From the NCBI GenBank assembly GCA_003455945.1, contig DMPQ01000394.1, positions 1,688 to 7,476 on the forward strand: a stretch of 5,789 nucleotides of DNA, read 5' to 3'. The translations under genes and the position numbers were made by a program. Shown piece after piece: positions 1 through 5,661 of this stretch. This DNA is from Planctomycetaceae bacterium (GTDB lineage Bacteria; Planctomycetota; Planctomycetia; Pirellulales; Pirellulaceae). The first letter of the stretch is position 1; the number at the start of each line of letters is the position of its first letter. The notes below the pieces were generated by a model. It made no database searches and had not been told where the DNA came from. It worked only from the letters and a program-made list of their open reading frames with translations.

Positions 1-807
1 CCGCGAACGGAAGAGGATCGGCAGTTCGTTGCGGAAGCCGAGATCCTGCGTCCCCTGCCCGACGTCGAACGCCAACGTCGCCTCCCGCTCGCCACGATCG
101 CGCGAGAAGAGCTGCACGATCCGATACTCGACTTCGAGTCCCGAAAGGTTCGGAGTCAGCGGCCGCTCGTCATGCATCCGGACATCCATCCAGCGATCCG
201 ACAGCGCCTCGGCGTCGATCGCTCTGTTGCCGCGAGCCGCTCCGGTGGAGCGAACATGAATCGGATTCGCGTTCGGACTCGATACGCGCAGCGGAGCGGT
301 CACTCCCGCCTGGTTGTGCACTTTGACCAGAAAGACGCTCCACCCCTGTTCGACCAGCTGCGGCGGGGCGAGCCCGGCGTCGATCTTCACTCGACTCTCG
401 GGATTGATGTGCACGTGCACCAGCACGAGCGGGTCGAGGAGTTCCTGTAGCTTCTCGGCCGACTGATCATCGGGAAGCGCGAGGGTCGCGGCGACTCGCT
501 CGGCGAGCGCCGGTTCGAGCGGCTGACCGAGCAGCTCGAGCGCCTGGACGATCCGCTCGACCTGACTCTCGAGAGGCTGCCCCGGGACGTTCGGCACGAC
601 CGTGTCCTTCGTCGTCGCCGTCTCTTGTTGGCCACCGGCGGCGGTCGAGAGGCCGAATCCGGCGACCAGGAGCGCAGCGGCGAGCAGGACGATCAGGACG
701 AGCAACCTGCGTCGCAGTGCCGGATGGGCCGGACGGCGCTGAGGCGATTCGCCGAGCAGCCCCGCCGACTGTCCGGAAGCCACGAACATCGGCAGAAAGT
801 CGAACAT
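1..807 (-). CDS. CehA/McbA-like metallohydrolase, N-terminal part (runs off the left edge)
   Basis: The frame is open from an ATG at 807 to the window edge (269 codons, no stop), so only the N-terminus is seen. Residues 32-34 are Arg-Arg-Arg, followed by a hydrophobic stretch at about 35-52, which suggests a signal peptide or membrane anchor with the rest outside the cytoplasm. Residues 128-142 (VLVHVHINPESRVKI), 155-173 (GWSVFLVKVHNQAGVTAPL), 222-237 (SGLEVEYRIVQLFSRD) and 247-261 (FDVGQGTQDLGFRNE) match, from memory, the conserved front module of large planctomycete proteins annotated as CehA/McbA family metallohydrolases. In that family a PHP-type metal-dependent hydrolase domain lies further downstream, so no catalytic residues are visible here. 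A GGAG at 817-820 (on the minus strand), 9 nt before the ATG, supports this start. The gene follows the symporter on the same strand after 88 nt. The CDS is secure; the family name is fairly likely and the substrate is unknown. Confidence 0.72.
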   Translation of the reverse strand, partial: MFDFLPMFVASGQSAGLLGESPQRRPAHPALRRRLLVLIVLLAAALLVAGFGLSTAAGGQQETATTKDTVVPNVPGQPLESQVERIVQALELLGQPLEPALAERVAATLALPDDQSAEKLQELLDPLVLVHVHINPESRVKIDAGLAPPQLVEQGWSVFLVKVHNQAGVTAPLRVSSPNANPIHVRSTGAARGNRAIDAEALSDRWMDVRMHDERPLTPNLSGLEVEYRIVQLFSRDRGEREATLAFDVGQGTQDLGFRNELPILFRSR

Positions 808-816
808 CGCATCGGT

Positions 817-820
817 CTCC
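817..820 (-). promoter_or_regulatory. Shine-Dalgarno site for the CehA/McbA-like gene
   Basis: Read on the minus strand, GGAG lies 9 nt upstream of the ATG at 807. It favours this start over upstream in-frame codons; the frame stays open back towards the symporter stop but has no ATG in that stretch. Confidence 0.6.
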
Positions 821-871
821 GGTGGCGGAAGCGGAACGACGGACGGGCAACACGGCAGCGCGAACCGACGA

Positions 872-893
872 CGACCGATTTGGGGAACGGTCG
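872..893 (-). terminator. Weak stem-loop just after the symporter stop
   Basis: A 6-bp perfect inverted repeat (CGACCG / CGGTCG) flanks a 10-nt loop and begins 2 nt after the symporter stop codon. No T-tract follows. It could be a weak terminator or attenuator between the symporter and the downstream CehA/McbA-like gene, or simply chance in GC-rich sequence. Confidence 0.2.
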
Positions 894-895
894 AA

Positions 896-2356
896 TCAGT
901 CCCGCCGCGGAAACAGATCGGTCTCTCCCATCGCGCGGGCGACGATCACGGTCCCGACCGAATCGGAGAGGATGTTGACGACGGTTCGAGCCATGTCGAG
1001 CACGCGATCGAAGACCAGGATCAGTGCCAGACCGCCGAGCAGCGGCGCCTCGATCCCTCGCCCTCGCAACTGCGTCTCGAGCGCCTGAAGGATGATGATG
1101 ATGGCGACGAGCGAGGCGCTCGGCACGCCGGCGACGCCGACGCTCGTCAGCAGCGCAACGATCACGACCAGCAGCTGATCGGCCATCGGCAGATCGATGC
1201 CGAAGAGCTGGACGACGAACATCGCGGCGACGCACTCGTAGAGCGCGGTCCCGTCCATGTTGACCGTCGCTCCGAGCGGCAGCACGAAGCTCGCCGTCCG
1301 GTTCGAGACGCCGACGCCGTTCTCGACGCAATCGATCGAAACGGGGAGCGTCGCGTTGCTGCTCGACGTGCTGAACGCAGTCAGCATCGCCGGCATCATC
1401 GCGCGGTAGTGTCTGAGCGGCGAGACGCGTCCGAAGAGGAACAGGAACGTCGGAAGCACGACGGTGACGTGCAGCGTCAGGCCGATGATCGTCGCGGCCG
1501 CGAACCAACCGAGACTCCCGAGGAGCGACAGGAGGTTCTCGGCCTGATCGGCTCGCAACAGCTTCGCCCCCTGCTCGGCCAGCGTCGCGATCATCAGACA
1601 GCCGACCCCGATCGGCGCCGTCTTCAGGATCGCGTTGGTGATCCCCATCGTGATGTCATGGACGATCTGCAGCAGGTCGGTCGCGAGCTTCGACAGATTC
1701 GGCGCCAATCGAGGGACCATCAACCCGATCGCGACCGCGATGGTGATCAGCCCGAGCAGATTCGTTTCGACCGCCGCCTGAAACGGATTGGCCGGAATCA
1801 GGTTGCGAAAGACGGCCAACAGATCGCCGGTCGAAGTGCCGGCGGACCGCGACTGGACCGTCTTCGTCTCGTTGCCGAGTCCCTCCTCGAGCCGCGAGAC
1901 CGAGGCGGCGTCGAGCAGCGGCGTATCGGTCGGCGAGTCGCCCGGACGGATCAGATTGACGCAGACCAAGCCGATGACCACGGCGATCAGGCTCGACGTC
2001 AGGAAGTACCCGATGGTGATGCCGGCCATCTTGCCGAAACCCTGCCGGGCTCCGAGCCCCGAGACGCTCAGCGCAAGCGACGACACGACGAGCGGAACGA
2101 CGACCGACTTGAGCGCGGCGAGAAAGAGGTCGCCGATCAGCTTGATCACCTGCAGCTTGAAGCCGGCGATCGACGCGAGCGTCCCTCCGCCGTTCTCGCT
2201 CCGCTCCCAGAAGACGATCAGTCGCGCCCAGATCAGACCGATCACCGCACCGATCACGACCGCCAACAGCACCTGCCAGTGGAACTTCCACCGCCAGACC
2301 TTCCAGAACGGAGCGGTTCCGGCAGAGGCAGAGCGGTCTCGCGGAGCCTCGGTCAT
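896..2356 (-). CDS. Dicarboxylate/amino acid:cation symporter (SLC1/DAACS family)
   Basis: Complete 486-aa inner-membrane secondary transporter of the GltPh/GltP/DctA fold, expected to import acidic amino acids or C4-dicarboxylates with Na+ or H+. Hydrophobic helices run from about residue 28 to the end. The serine-rich HP1 loop is at 319-328 (STSSSNATLP), the cation-site motif NMDGT at 366-370, the HP2 tip at 399-405 (AGVPSAS), and the TM8 signature at 450-465. In TM8, D450, D454, R457, T458, N461 and D465 align with GltPh D390, D394, R397, T398, N401 and D405. In known members the R397-type arginine binds the substrate side-chain carboxylate, so an acidic substrate is inferred. A polar loop of about 40 residues (near 138-180) separates helices. 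The frame extends upstream to an ATG at 2464, but the extra 36 residues are Arg-rich and lack family character, so I chose the ATG at 2356. Its ribosome site is weak (GGGAA). It is divergent from the exported-protein gene. Confidence 0.93.
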   Translation of the reverse strand: MTEAPRDRSASAGTAPFWKVWRWKFHWQVLLAVVIGAVIGLIWARLIVFWERSENGGGTLASIAGFKLQVIKLIGDLFLAALKSVVVPLVVSSLALSVSGLGARQGFGKMAGITIGYFLTSSLIAVVIGLVCVNLIRPGDSPTDTPLLDAASVSRLEEGLGNETKTVQSRSAGTSTGDLLAVFRNLIPANPFQAAVETNLLGLITIAVAIGLMVPRLAPNLSKLATDLLQIVHDITMGITNAILKTAPIGVGCLMIATLAEQGAKLLRADQAENLLSLLGSLGWFAAATIIGLTLHVTVVLPTFLFLFGRVSPLRHYRAMMPAMLTAFSTSSSNATLPVSIDCVENGVGVSNRTASFVLPLGATVNMDGTALYECVAAMFVVQLFGIDLPMADQLLVVIVALLTSVGVAGVPSASLVAIIIILQALETQLRGRGIEAPLLGGLALILVFDRVLDMARTVVNILSDSVGTVIVARAMGETDLFPRRD

Positions 2357-2484
2357 CGATCGTTCCCGGTAGGCGAAACGGAAGGTCGGTCGTCGCTCGA
2401 ACCGGACGGAGCGAACAGGATCGGGCAACCGGAGCCGCGCGGCATTCGAACCGGTCTGCGGCATCGGTCGGCAGCGCGGTCATG

Positions 2485-2519
2485 GTGACCGATTCGCGGA
2501 CGCGATGCAAAGCGGTCAC
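2485..2519. repeat. Inverted repeat GTGACCG...CGGTCAC with nested dyad
   Basis: GTGACCG (2485-2491) and its exact reverse complement CGGTCAC (2513-2519) are 21 nt apart. Between them sits a second dyad, TCGCG-GA-CGCGA (2494-2505). It lies about 130 nt upstream of the symporter start, in the divergent region. It could be an operator or a structured 5' leader of the symporter transcript. No match to a named regulator site is recognised. Confidence 0.4.
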
Positions 2520-2558
2520 GCGATTTCCTGCGGCATTCGCCGTGCGCGACGACCTGCC

Positions 2559-2572
2559 GTCCGAGTTCGGAC
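2559..2572. repeat. 14-bp palindrome GTCCGA-GT-TCGGAC
   Basis: Two perfect 6-bp arms with a 2-bp centre lie roughly mid-way between the two divergent genes. This is the size and symmetry of a dimeric repressor half-site pair, but short palindromes also arise by chance in GC-rich DNA. Confidence 0.3.
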
Positions 2573-2657
2573 TACGGTTGACCGGTCGTCGTGCGCCGAG
2601 CGTGCGCCTTCGGGCAGTTCGCCGATGCGCGACGATGACGGAATTGCCGGTCCCGTC

Positions 2658-2699
2658 GACTCGATCGCGCGACTCGATCCCCGATCGTCGTCGCGATCG
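2658..2699. repeat. Cluster of GACTCGATC direct repeats and CGATCG units
   Basis: GACTCGATC occurs at 2658-2666 and again at 2671-2679 (13-bp period). CGATCG follows at 2682-2687 and 2694-2699 (12-bp period). The cluster ends about 63 nt before the exported-protein start, where a promoter or activator site could lie. CGATCG is common throughout this window, so part of the clustering reflects general composition. Confidence 0.35.
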
Positions 2700-2749
2700 C
2701 TACGGTCCCGTCCGTCGAACCGTCCGCCATCTCTTGCCCCATCGATCGT

Positions 2750-2753
2750 GGAG
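2750..2753 (+). promoter_or_regulatory. Shine-Dalgarno site for the exported-protein gene
   Basis: GGAG lies 9 nt before the ATG at 2763. This decides for the short start, which places a signal peptide at the N-terminus, over an in-frame ATG at 2505. Confidence 0.6.
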
Positions 2754-2762
2754 CCCCGTCGC

Positions 2763-3224
2763 ATGGCCTCTTTCGGTAACTCGCCCTCGGTTTCGCGTCG
2801 TCTGATGCTCGCTTCGTGCGCCGCGCTGGCGGCGGCCTTCGTTTCGGTCGGTGATCTCGGTCGCGCGGCTGCGATGGGGGGCGATCCGGCGACGATTGCC
2901 GAGCCGACCGGCTGCTGGAGCGGCGAGTGGCGCAGCTGTCGCTCGGGGCATCACGGTCCGCTGAAGGCGACGATCTCGCCATGCGGCGACGGAAAGTACC
3001 GCGCCGAGTTTCGGGGACGCTTCTTCGGCGTCTTTCCCTTCCGTTACGACGTCGTGCTGAATGTCGTCGGAGCGGACGAACAGGGGCTTCACCTGGCCGG
3101 CAGCAAGCATCTGGGGCGTCTGTTCGGAACGTTCTGTTTCGCCGCGACGGTGACCGATTGTCGATTCGAGGCGACCTATCGGTCGGCGAAGGACAACGGC
3201 ACGTTCTCGATGGGACGTCGCTGA
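2763..3224 (+). CDS. Small exported protein of unknown function
   Basis: 153-aa protein with an N-terminal export signal: Arg-Arg at 12-13, a hydrophobic core at about 14-29, and a likely cleavage site after Ala-Ala-Ala at 35-37. The context SRRLML (11-16) resembles a twin-arginine (Tat) motif, though Sec export is also possible. The mature part is compact and rich in aromatic residues, Gly and basic residues. It begins with GCWSGEWRSC (50-59) and continues through GHHGPLKATI (62-71), an aromatic FRGRFFGVFPFRYD stretch (83-96), GRLFGTFCF (118-126) and a Gly-Thr-Phe near the C-terminus. Alternating polar and hydrophobic residues suggest a beta-rich fold. Five cysteines (51, 59, 74, 125, 133) follow the signal peptide. 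I recall similar short proteins in planctomycetes but know no function. The frame is open upstream to 2505, but that extension would bury the signal peptide, and the GGAG at 2750-2753 fits the ATG used here. The next gene follows on the same strand after 117 nt. Confidence 0.82.
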   Translation: MASFGNSPSVSRRLMLASCAALAAAFVSVGDLGRAAAMGGDPATIAEPTGCWSGEWRSCRSGHHGPLKATISPCGDGKYRAEFRGRFFGVFPFRYDVVLNVVGADEQGLHLAGSKHLGRLFGTFCFAATVTDCRFEATYRSAKDNGTFSMGRR

Positions 3225-3270
3225 GGCGCACCGTCGGGAACCGCCGCGATCATCCCCTCTCCTCCTCCGC

Positions 3271-3293
3271 CTCTCGGCGCCGGACTCTCGGCG
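3271..3293 (+). repeat. Short direct repeat CTCTCGGCG x2 after a pyrimidine tract
   Basis: CTCTCGGCG occurs at 3271-3279 and 3285-3293 (14-bp period). It directly follows a pyrimidine-rich stretch (about 3253-3275, interrupted by one G), in the 117-nt spacer between the exported-protein and acetyltransferase genes. A small CGGAC/GTCCG stem can also form at 3281-3297. No T-tract follows. Its role, if any, is unknown. Confidence 0.3.
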
Positions 3294-3341
3294 TCCGAAA
3301 CGGTTCCGCCCACGAATCGCCCCTCGGGAAAGCACCGCGAC

Positions 3342-4508
3342 ATGCCTCGTCTCAGCTGGCTCACGTCGATCGATCGTTTCGCCGCGATCGCCGATGACTG
3401 GAACTCGCTCGTCCGAACCTCGCCCTGCCTGCGACACGAGTGGCTCGACGCGTGGTTCCGTTCCTACGGTCGATCGAGCGAGATGCGCGTCGCGTGGGTC
3501 ACGGCCGACGACGGATCGCCGCTCGGCGGATTGGCGGCGGTCCGGACGCGACATCTGGTTCATGGGCGGCTGATGTCGCTCGCCGGTTCGGGACATGCCT
3601 GCTCGGACGGAATCGGCGTGATCGCCGCTCCCGGACACGAAGCGGAAGTGGTCGAGACGATCGCCGAGGCGTTTCTGCGCCGGACCGAAGCGGGTGCTCC
3701 GAGTGTCCGGTGGGACGAATGGGAGTGGGACGGCGTTGCCGCGGATGACCGAACGACCGGCCAGCTGATCGAGCGACTGTTGCCGGACGAAGGGCGACGA
3801 CTCGAATGCGGCATCCTGTCGACCTGGCGAATCGCATTCCCCGATCAGCCTTGGGGGATTACCGACTACTGTTCGCGCAAGACGCGCCGCAAGCTCAAGC
3901 AACTCCAGCGTCGTTTCGACTCGGGAGAGGTAACGCTCCGGTTCGCGGAGGGTCGAGCCGAGTTCGAGCGGGCTCAGGATCTGGTCGTCGAGCTGCACCA
4001 GAAGCGACGCCGCTCGCTCGGCGAACCGGGCTGTTTCGCCGACCCGCTGTTCGGTCCGTTCTACGCCGCGGCGTCGTCGGCGCTGTTCGACCGTGGTCTC
4101 TGGAAGATCGTCTGGATCGAGCACCAGGGGAAACCGATCGGCATCCAGACCGGCCCCTTCTTCGATCGCTACTTCTACTCGTACCAGACCGGGATCGACC
4201 CCGAGTCGATCCGACTGGAGCCGGGTTGGCTCGTGCAGATCGGCCTGCTCCGCTCGGCGATCGACGAGCGATGGCGCGGCATCGACTACATGCGAGGCGA
4301 CGAGGAGTACAAGCAGAAGCTCGGCTGCACCCCGACGGCCGTCCGTCATGTTCGCGGCTGTCACTCGCGCTGGACGGCTCGAAGTCGCTTTGCGATGTTC
4401 CAGTTGGCGCGCGACGCCAAGCACTGGTGGGATTCGGTGCCGAACACGCTCCCGTCTCTGCCGGTCGCCGCGACTGCCTCGGCCAACAGCGAAGCGAACG
4501 ACGACTGA
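3342..4508 (+). CDS. GNAT-family acyltransferase, CelD/BioF2-like
   Basis: Complete 388-aa protein with no signal peptide or membrane segment, so probably cytoplasmic. The N-terminal half carries the opening typical of CelD/BioF2-like (Acetyltransf_6) proteins: a short hydrophobic lead, then CLRHEWLDAWFRSYG at 29-43. A basic helix, SRKTRRKLKQLQRRFDSGEV (178-197), leads into the C-terminal GNAT core. That core ends with the characteristic IDYMRGDEEYKQKLG at 314-328; this D-x-x-x-G-D-E-x-Y-K block is the clearest family mark. Known relatives transfer acyl or aminoacyl groups and often sit in polysaccharide or cell-envelope loci. The substrate here cannot be read from the sequence, and the neighbours (exported protein, moaA) do not settle it. 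The last 25 or so residues are Ala/Ser/Asn-rich and probably disordered. The ATG at 3342 is preceded by a weak GGGA about 12 nt upstream. It is convergent with moaA. Confidence 0.9.
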   Translation: MPRLSWLTSIDRFAAIADDWNSLVRTSPCLRHEWLDAWFRSYGRSSEMRVAWVTADDGSPLGGLAAVRTRHLVHGRLMSLAGSGHACSDGIGVIAAPGHEAEVVETIAEAFLRRTEAGAPSVRWDEWEWDGVAADDRTTGQLIERLLPDEGRRLECGILSTWRIAFPDQPWGITDYCSRKTRRKLKQLQRRFDSGEVTLRFAEGRAEFERAQDLVVELHQKRRRSLGEPGCFADPLFGPFYAAASSALFDRGLWKIVWIEHQGKPIGIQTGPFFDRYFYSYQTGIDPESIRLEPGWLVQIGLLRSAIDERWRGIDYMRGDEEYKQKLGCTPTAVRHVRGCHSRWTARSRFAMFQLARDAKHWWDSVPNTLPSLPVAATASANSEANDD

Positions 4509-4541
4509 GCGACGAGTCGAACGGCTCGGCCATCGCGCCTT

Positions 4542-4560
4542 ACGAGCGGACGCCGCTCGT
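4542..4560. terminator. Perfect 8-bp hairpin between convergent genes
   Basis: ACGAGCGG (4542-4549) and CCGCTCGT (4553-4560) form a perfect 8-bp, GC-rich stem around a 3-nt loop. It lies 33 nt after the acetyltransferase stop and 21 nt after the moaA stop on the other strand. The hairpin is symmetric, so it could end transcription from both sides. There is no T-tract on either strand, so it is not a classical intrinsic terminator. Confidence 0.5.
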
Positions 4561-4564
4561 CGAC

Positions 4565-4579
4565 GTCGTCGTCGTCGTC
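4565..4579. repeat. Trinucleotide repeat (GTC)5
   Basis: Five perfect GTC units lie directly beside the convergent hairpin and 2 nt from the moaA stop codon. This is a short simple repeat in non-coding sequence that could vary in copy number between strains. Confidence 0.6.
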
Positions 4580-4581
4580 GA

Positions 4582-5661
4582 TCAACCGCCGATCTGATAC
4601 ATCGCTCGCTCCGGGCGTTCGAACGCCGGAGAGTCGATGCCATGTCCGGCCCGCTTGGCGGCGGTACAGTCGCGCAGCAATTCGCCGAGCGCCTGGTCGC
4701 TCGCACCGCCGCGCAGCAGCGCTCGGGCGTCCCACTCGACGGTCGAGAACAGACAGTTGCGGACCTGACCTTCGGCCGTCAGCCTGAGTCGATCACAGGC
4801 GCCGCAGAAGGGGCGCGACACCGGCTCGATGAAACCGACGACTCCCGAACCATCGGCGAATCGCCAGTCGACTGCCGGCTGAGCCGGATCGGATCGGTCG
4901 ATCGGTTCGAGAGGGCCGAGCGCCGCTTCGATCCGCTGACGCAGTCGCTCCCCCGGGACGACTCGGTCAGCCGTCCAGTTCCGATCGCCGTCGAGCGGCA
5001 TGAACTCGATGAATCGCATCTCGAGTCCGCGGGCGCGAGCGAACTCGACGAGCGGCACCGCATCGCGTTCGATCAGCCCGGCGATCGCGACCGCATTCAG
5101 GCGGATCTTCGGGAACCCGGCGTCGAGTGCCGCATCGATCCCGGCGAGGGTCCGTTCGAGACCGTCGCGACGCGCGATCTCGCGAAAGGTCTCGGGATCG
5201 AGCGTGTCGAGACTGATGTTGATCCGGTCGAGCCCCGCATCGCGCAGACCGCGCGCCTGATCGGCCAGCAGCATGCCGTTGGTCGTCAGCGCCAGTTCGC
5301 GGATCCCCGGAATCGCTCGCAGGAGCGCGACGAGTCGATCGAGACGTTCGCGCAGCAGCGGCTCCCCTCCCGTGATCCGGACTCGCTCGATTCCCCACCG
5401 AGCGGCGACCGATACGAACCGCGCGAACTCGTCGTCGGTCAGCAGTTCGGCGCGACGCCGGAAACGGATCGCCTCATCCGGCATGCAGTAGAAACAGCGG
5501 ATGTTGCAGCGATCGGTGACGCTCAGCCGCAGACTCCGGTGAACGCGACCGAATCGATCGATCAGCGTTCGTCGATCGGCCTCGGCAGCGATCGGAGCGT
5601 CGAGCGGAGTGTCGAACGAGTTCGCGATCGGCGAATCGATCCGGTCGCCCGACCGAGTCAC
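4582..5661 (-). CDS. moaA: GTP 3',8-cyclase MoaA (molybdenum cofactor synthesis)
   Basis: Complete 359-aa radical-SAM enzyme that, with MoaC, turns GTP into cyclic pyranopterin monophosphate, the first step of molybdenum cofactor synthesis in the cytoplasm. The N-terminal SAM cluster motif CNIRCFYC has C52, C56 and C59; the SAM-binding GGEP is at 98-101. The C-terminal substrate-side 4Fe-4S cluster uses C286, C289 and C303, with the GTP-contacting block CDRLRL at 289-294. The protein ends in Gly-Gly (358-359), the tail that MoaA needs for activity. All key residues are present. The start is GTG at 5661: GAGGTG sits 5 nt upstream, and no ATG occurs before C52. This gives about 28 more residues ahead of the first cluster than E. 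coli MoaA has. The start overlaps the stop of an upstream frame (GTGA), suggesting translational coupling. Confidence 0.97.
   Translation of the reverse strand: MTRSGDRIDSPIANSFDTPLDAPIAAEADRRTLIDRFGRVHRSLRLSVTDRCNIRCFYCMPDEAIRFRRRAELLTDDEFARFVSVAARWGIERVRITGGEPLLRERLDRLVALLRAIPGIRELALTTNGMLLADQARGLRDAGLDRINISLDTLDPETFREIARRDGLERTLAGIDAALDAGFPKIRLNAVAIAGLIERDAVPLVEFARARGLEMRFIEFMPLDGDRNWTADRVVPGERLRQRIEAALGPLEPIDRSDPAQPAVDWRFADGSGVVGFIEPVSRPFCGACDRLRLTAEGQVRNCLFSTVEWDARALLRGGASDQALGELLRDCTAAKRAGHGIDSPAFERPERAMYQIGG

Larger units (their letters stand above)
2357..2762. other. Divergent intergenic region without a convincing gene
   Basis: This 406-nt stretch separates the minus-strand symporter from the plus-strand exported-protein gene and must hold both 5' regions. 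Reading frames here encode Arg/Ser/Asp-rich shadow-like peptides with no recognisable domain. I found no credible sigma-70 -35/-10 pair: there is a TTGACC at 2578-2583 but nothing like TATAAT 16-18 nt beyond it. The region holds a 7-bp inverted repeat (2485-2519), a 14-bp palindrome (2559-2572), and a run of GACTCGATC and CGATCG units (2658-2699). Regulatory function is inferred from position only. Confidence 0.6.

Noticed and set aside
693..1508. A 271-codon minus-strand ORF across the symporter end and the start of the CehA/McbA-like gene
   Set aside because: It is an Arg/Asp-rich shadow in a different frame from two genes with recognisable motifs.
2357..2464. N-terminal extension of the symporter to an ATG at 2464
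   Set aside because: The added 36 residues are Arg-rich, are not typical of SLC1 proteins, and have no ribosome-binding site before the ATG.
1409..2488. A 359-codon plus-strand ORF antisense to the symporter
   Set aside because: It is almost wholly charged or polar (Arg, Asp, Gln, Glu), as expected from the complement of hydrophobic codons in the membrane protein. The symporter motifs prove the other strand.
2578..2606. TTGACC at 2578-2583 as a -35 box
   Set aside because: No TATAAT-like hexamer occurs 16-18 nt downstream; the sequence there is GC-rich.
2505..2762. N-terminal extension of the exported protein to an ATG at 2505
   Set aside because: It would place the signal peptide in mid-protein. 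The GGAG at 2750-2753 supports the ATG at 2763, and the extension looks like translated non-coding sequence.
3176..3253. Minus-strand short peptide starting with the ATG at 3253, with purine-rich GGAGGAGGAG upstream
   Set aside because: The purine run is the complement of the pyrimidine tract and abuts the ATG too closely for normal spacing. The 25-residue product is antisense to the exported-protein gene and has no recognisable character.
2700..4706. A 668-codon minus-strand ORF antisense to the exported-protein and acetyltransferase genes, starting inside moaA
   Set aside because: Its product is Arg/Ser/Glu-rich without domain or membrane logic. It crosses three well-supported genes, and such long antisense frames are usual in high-GC DNA.
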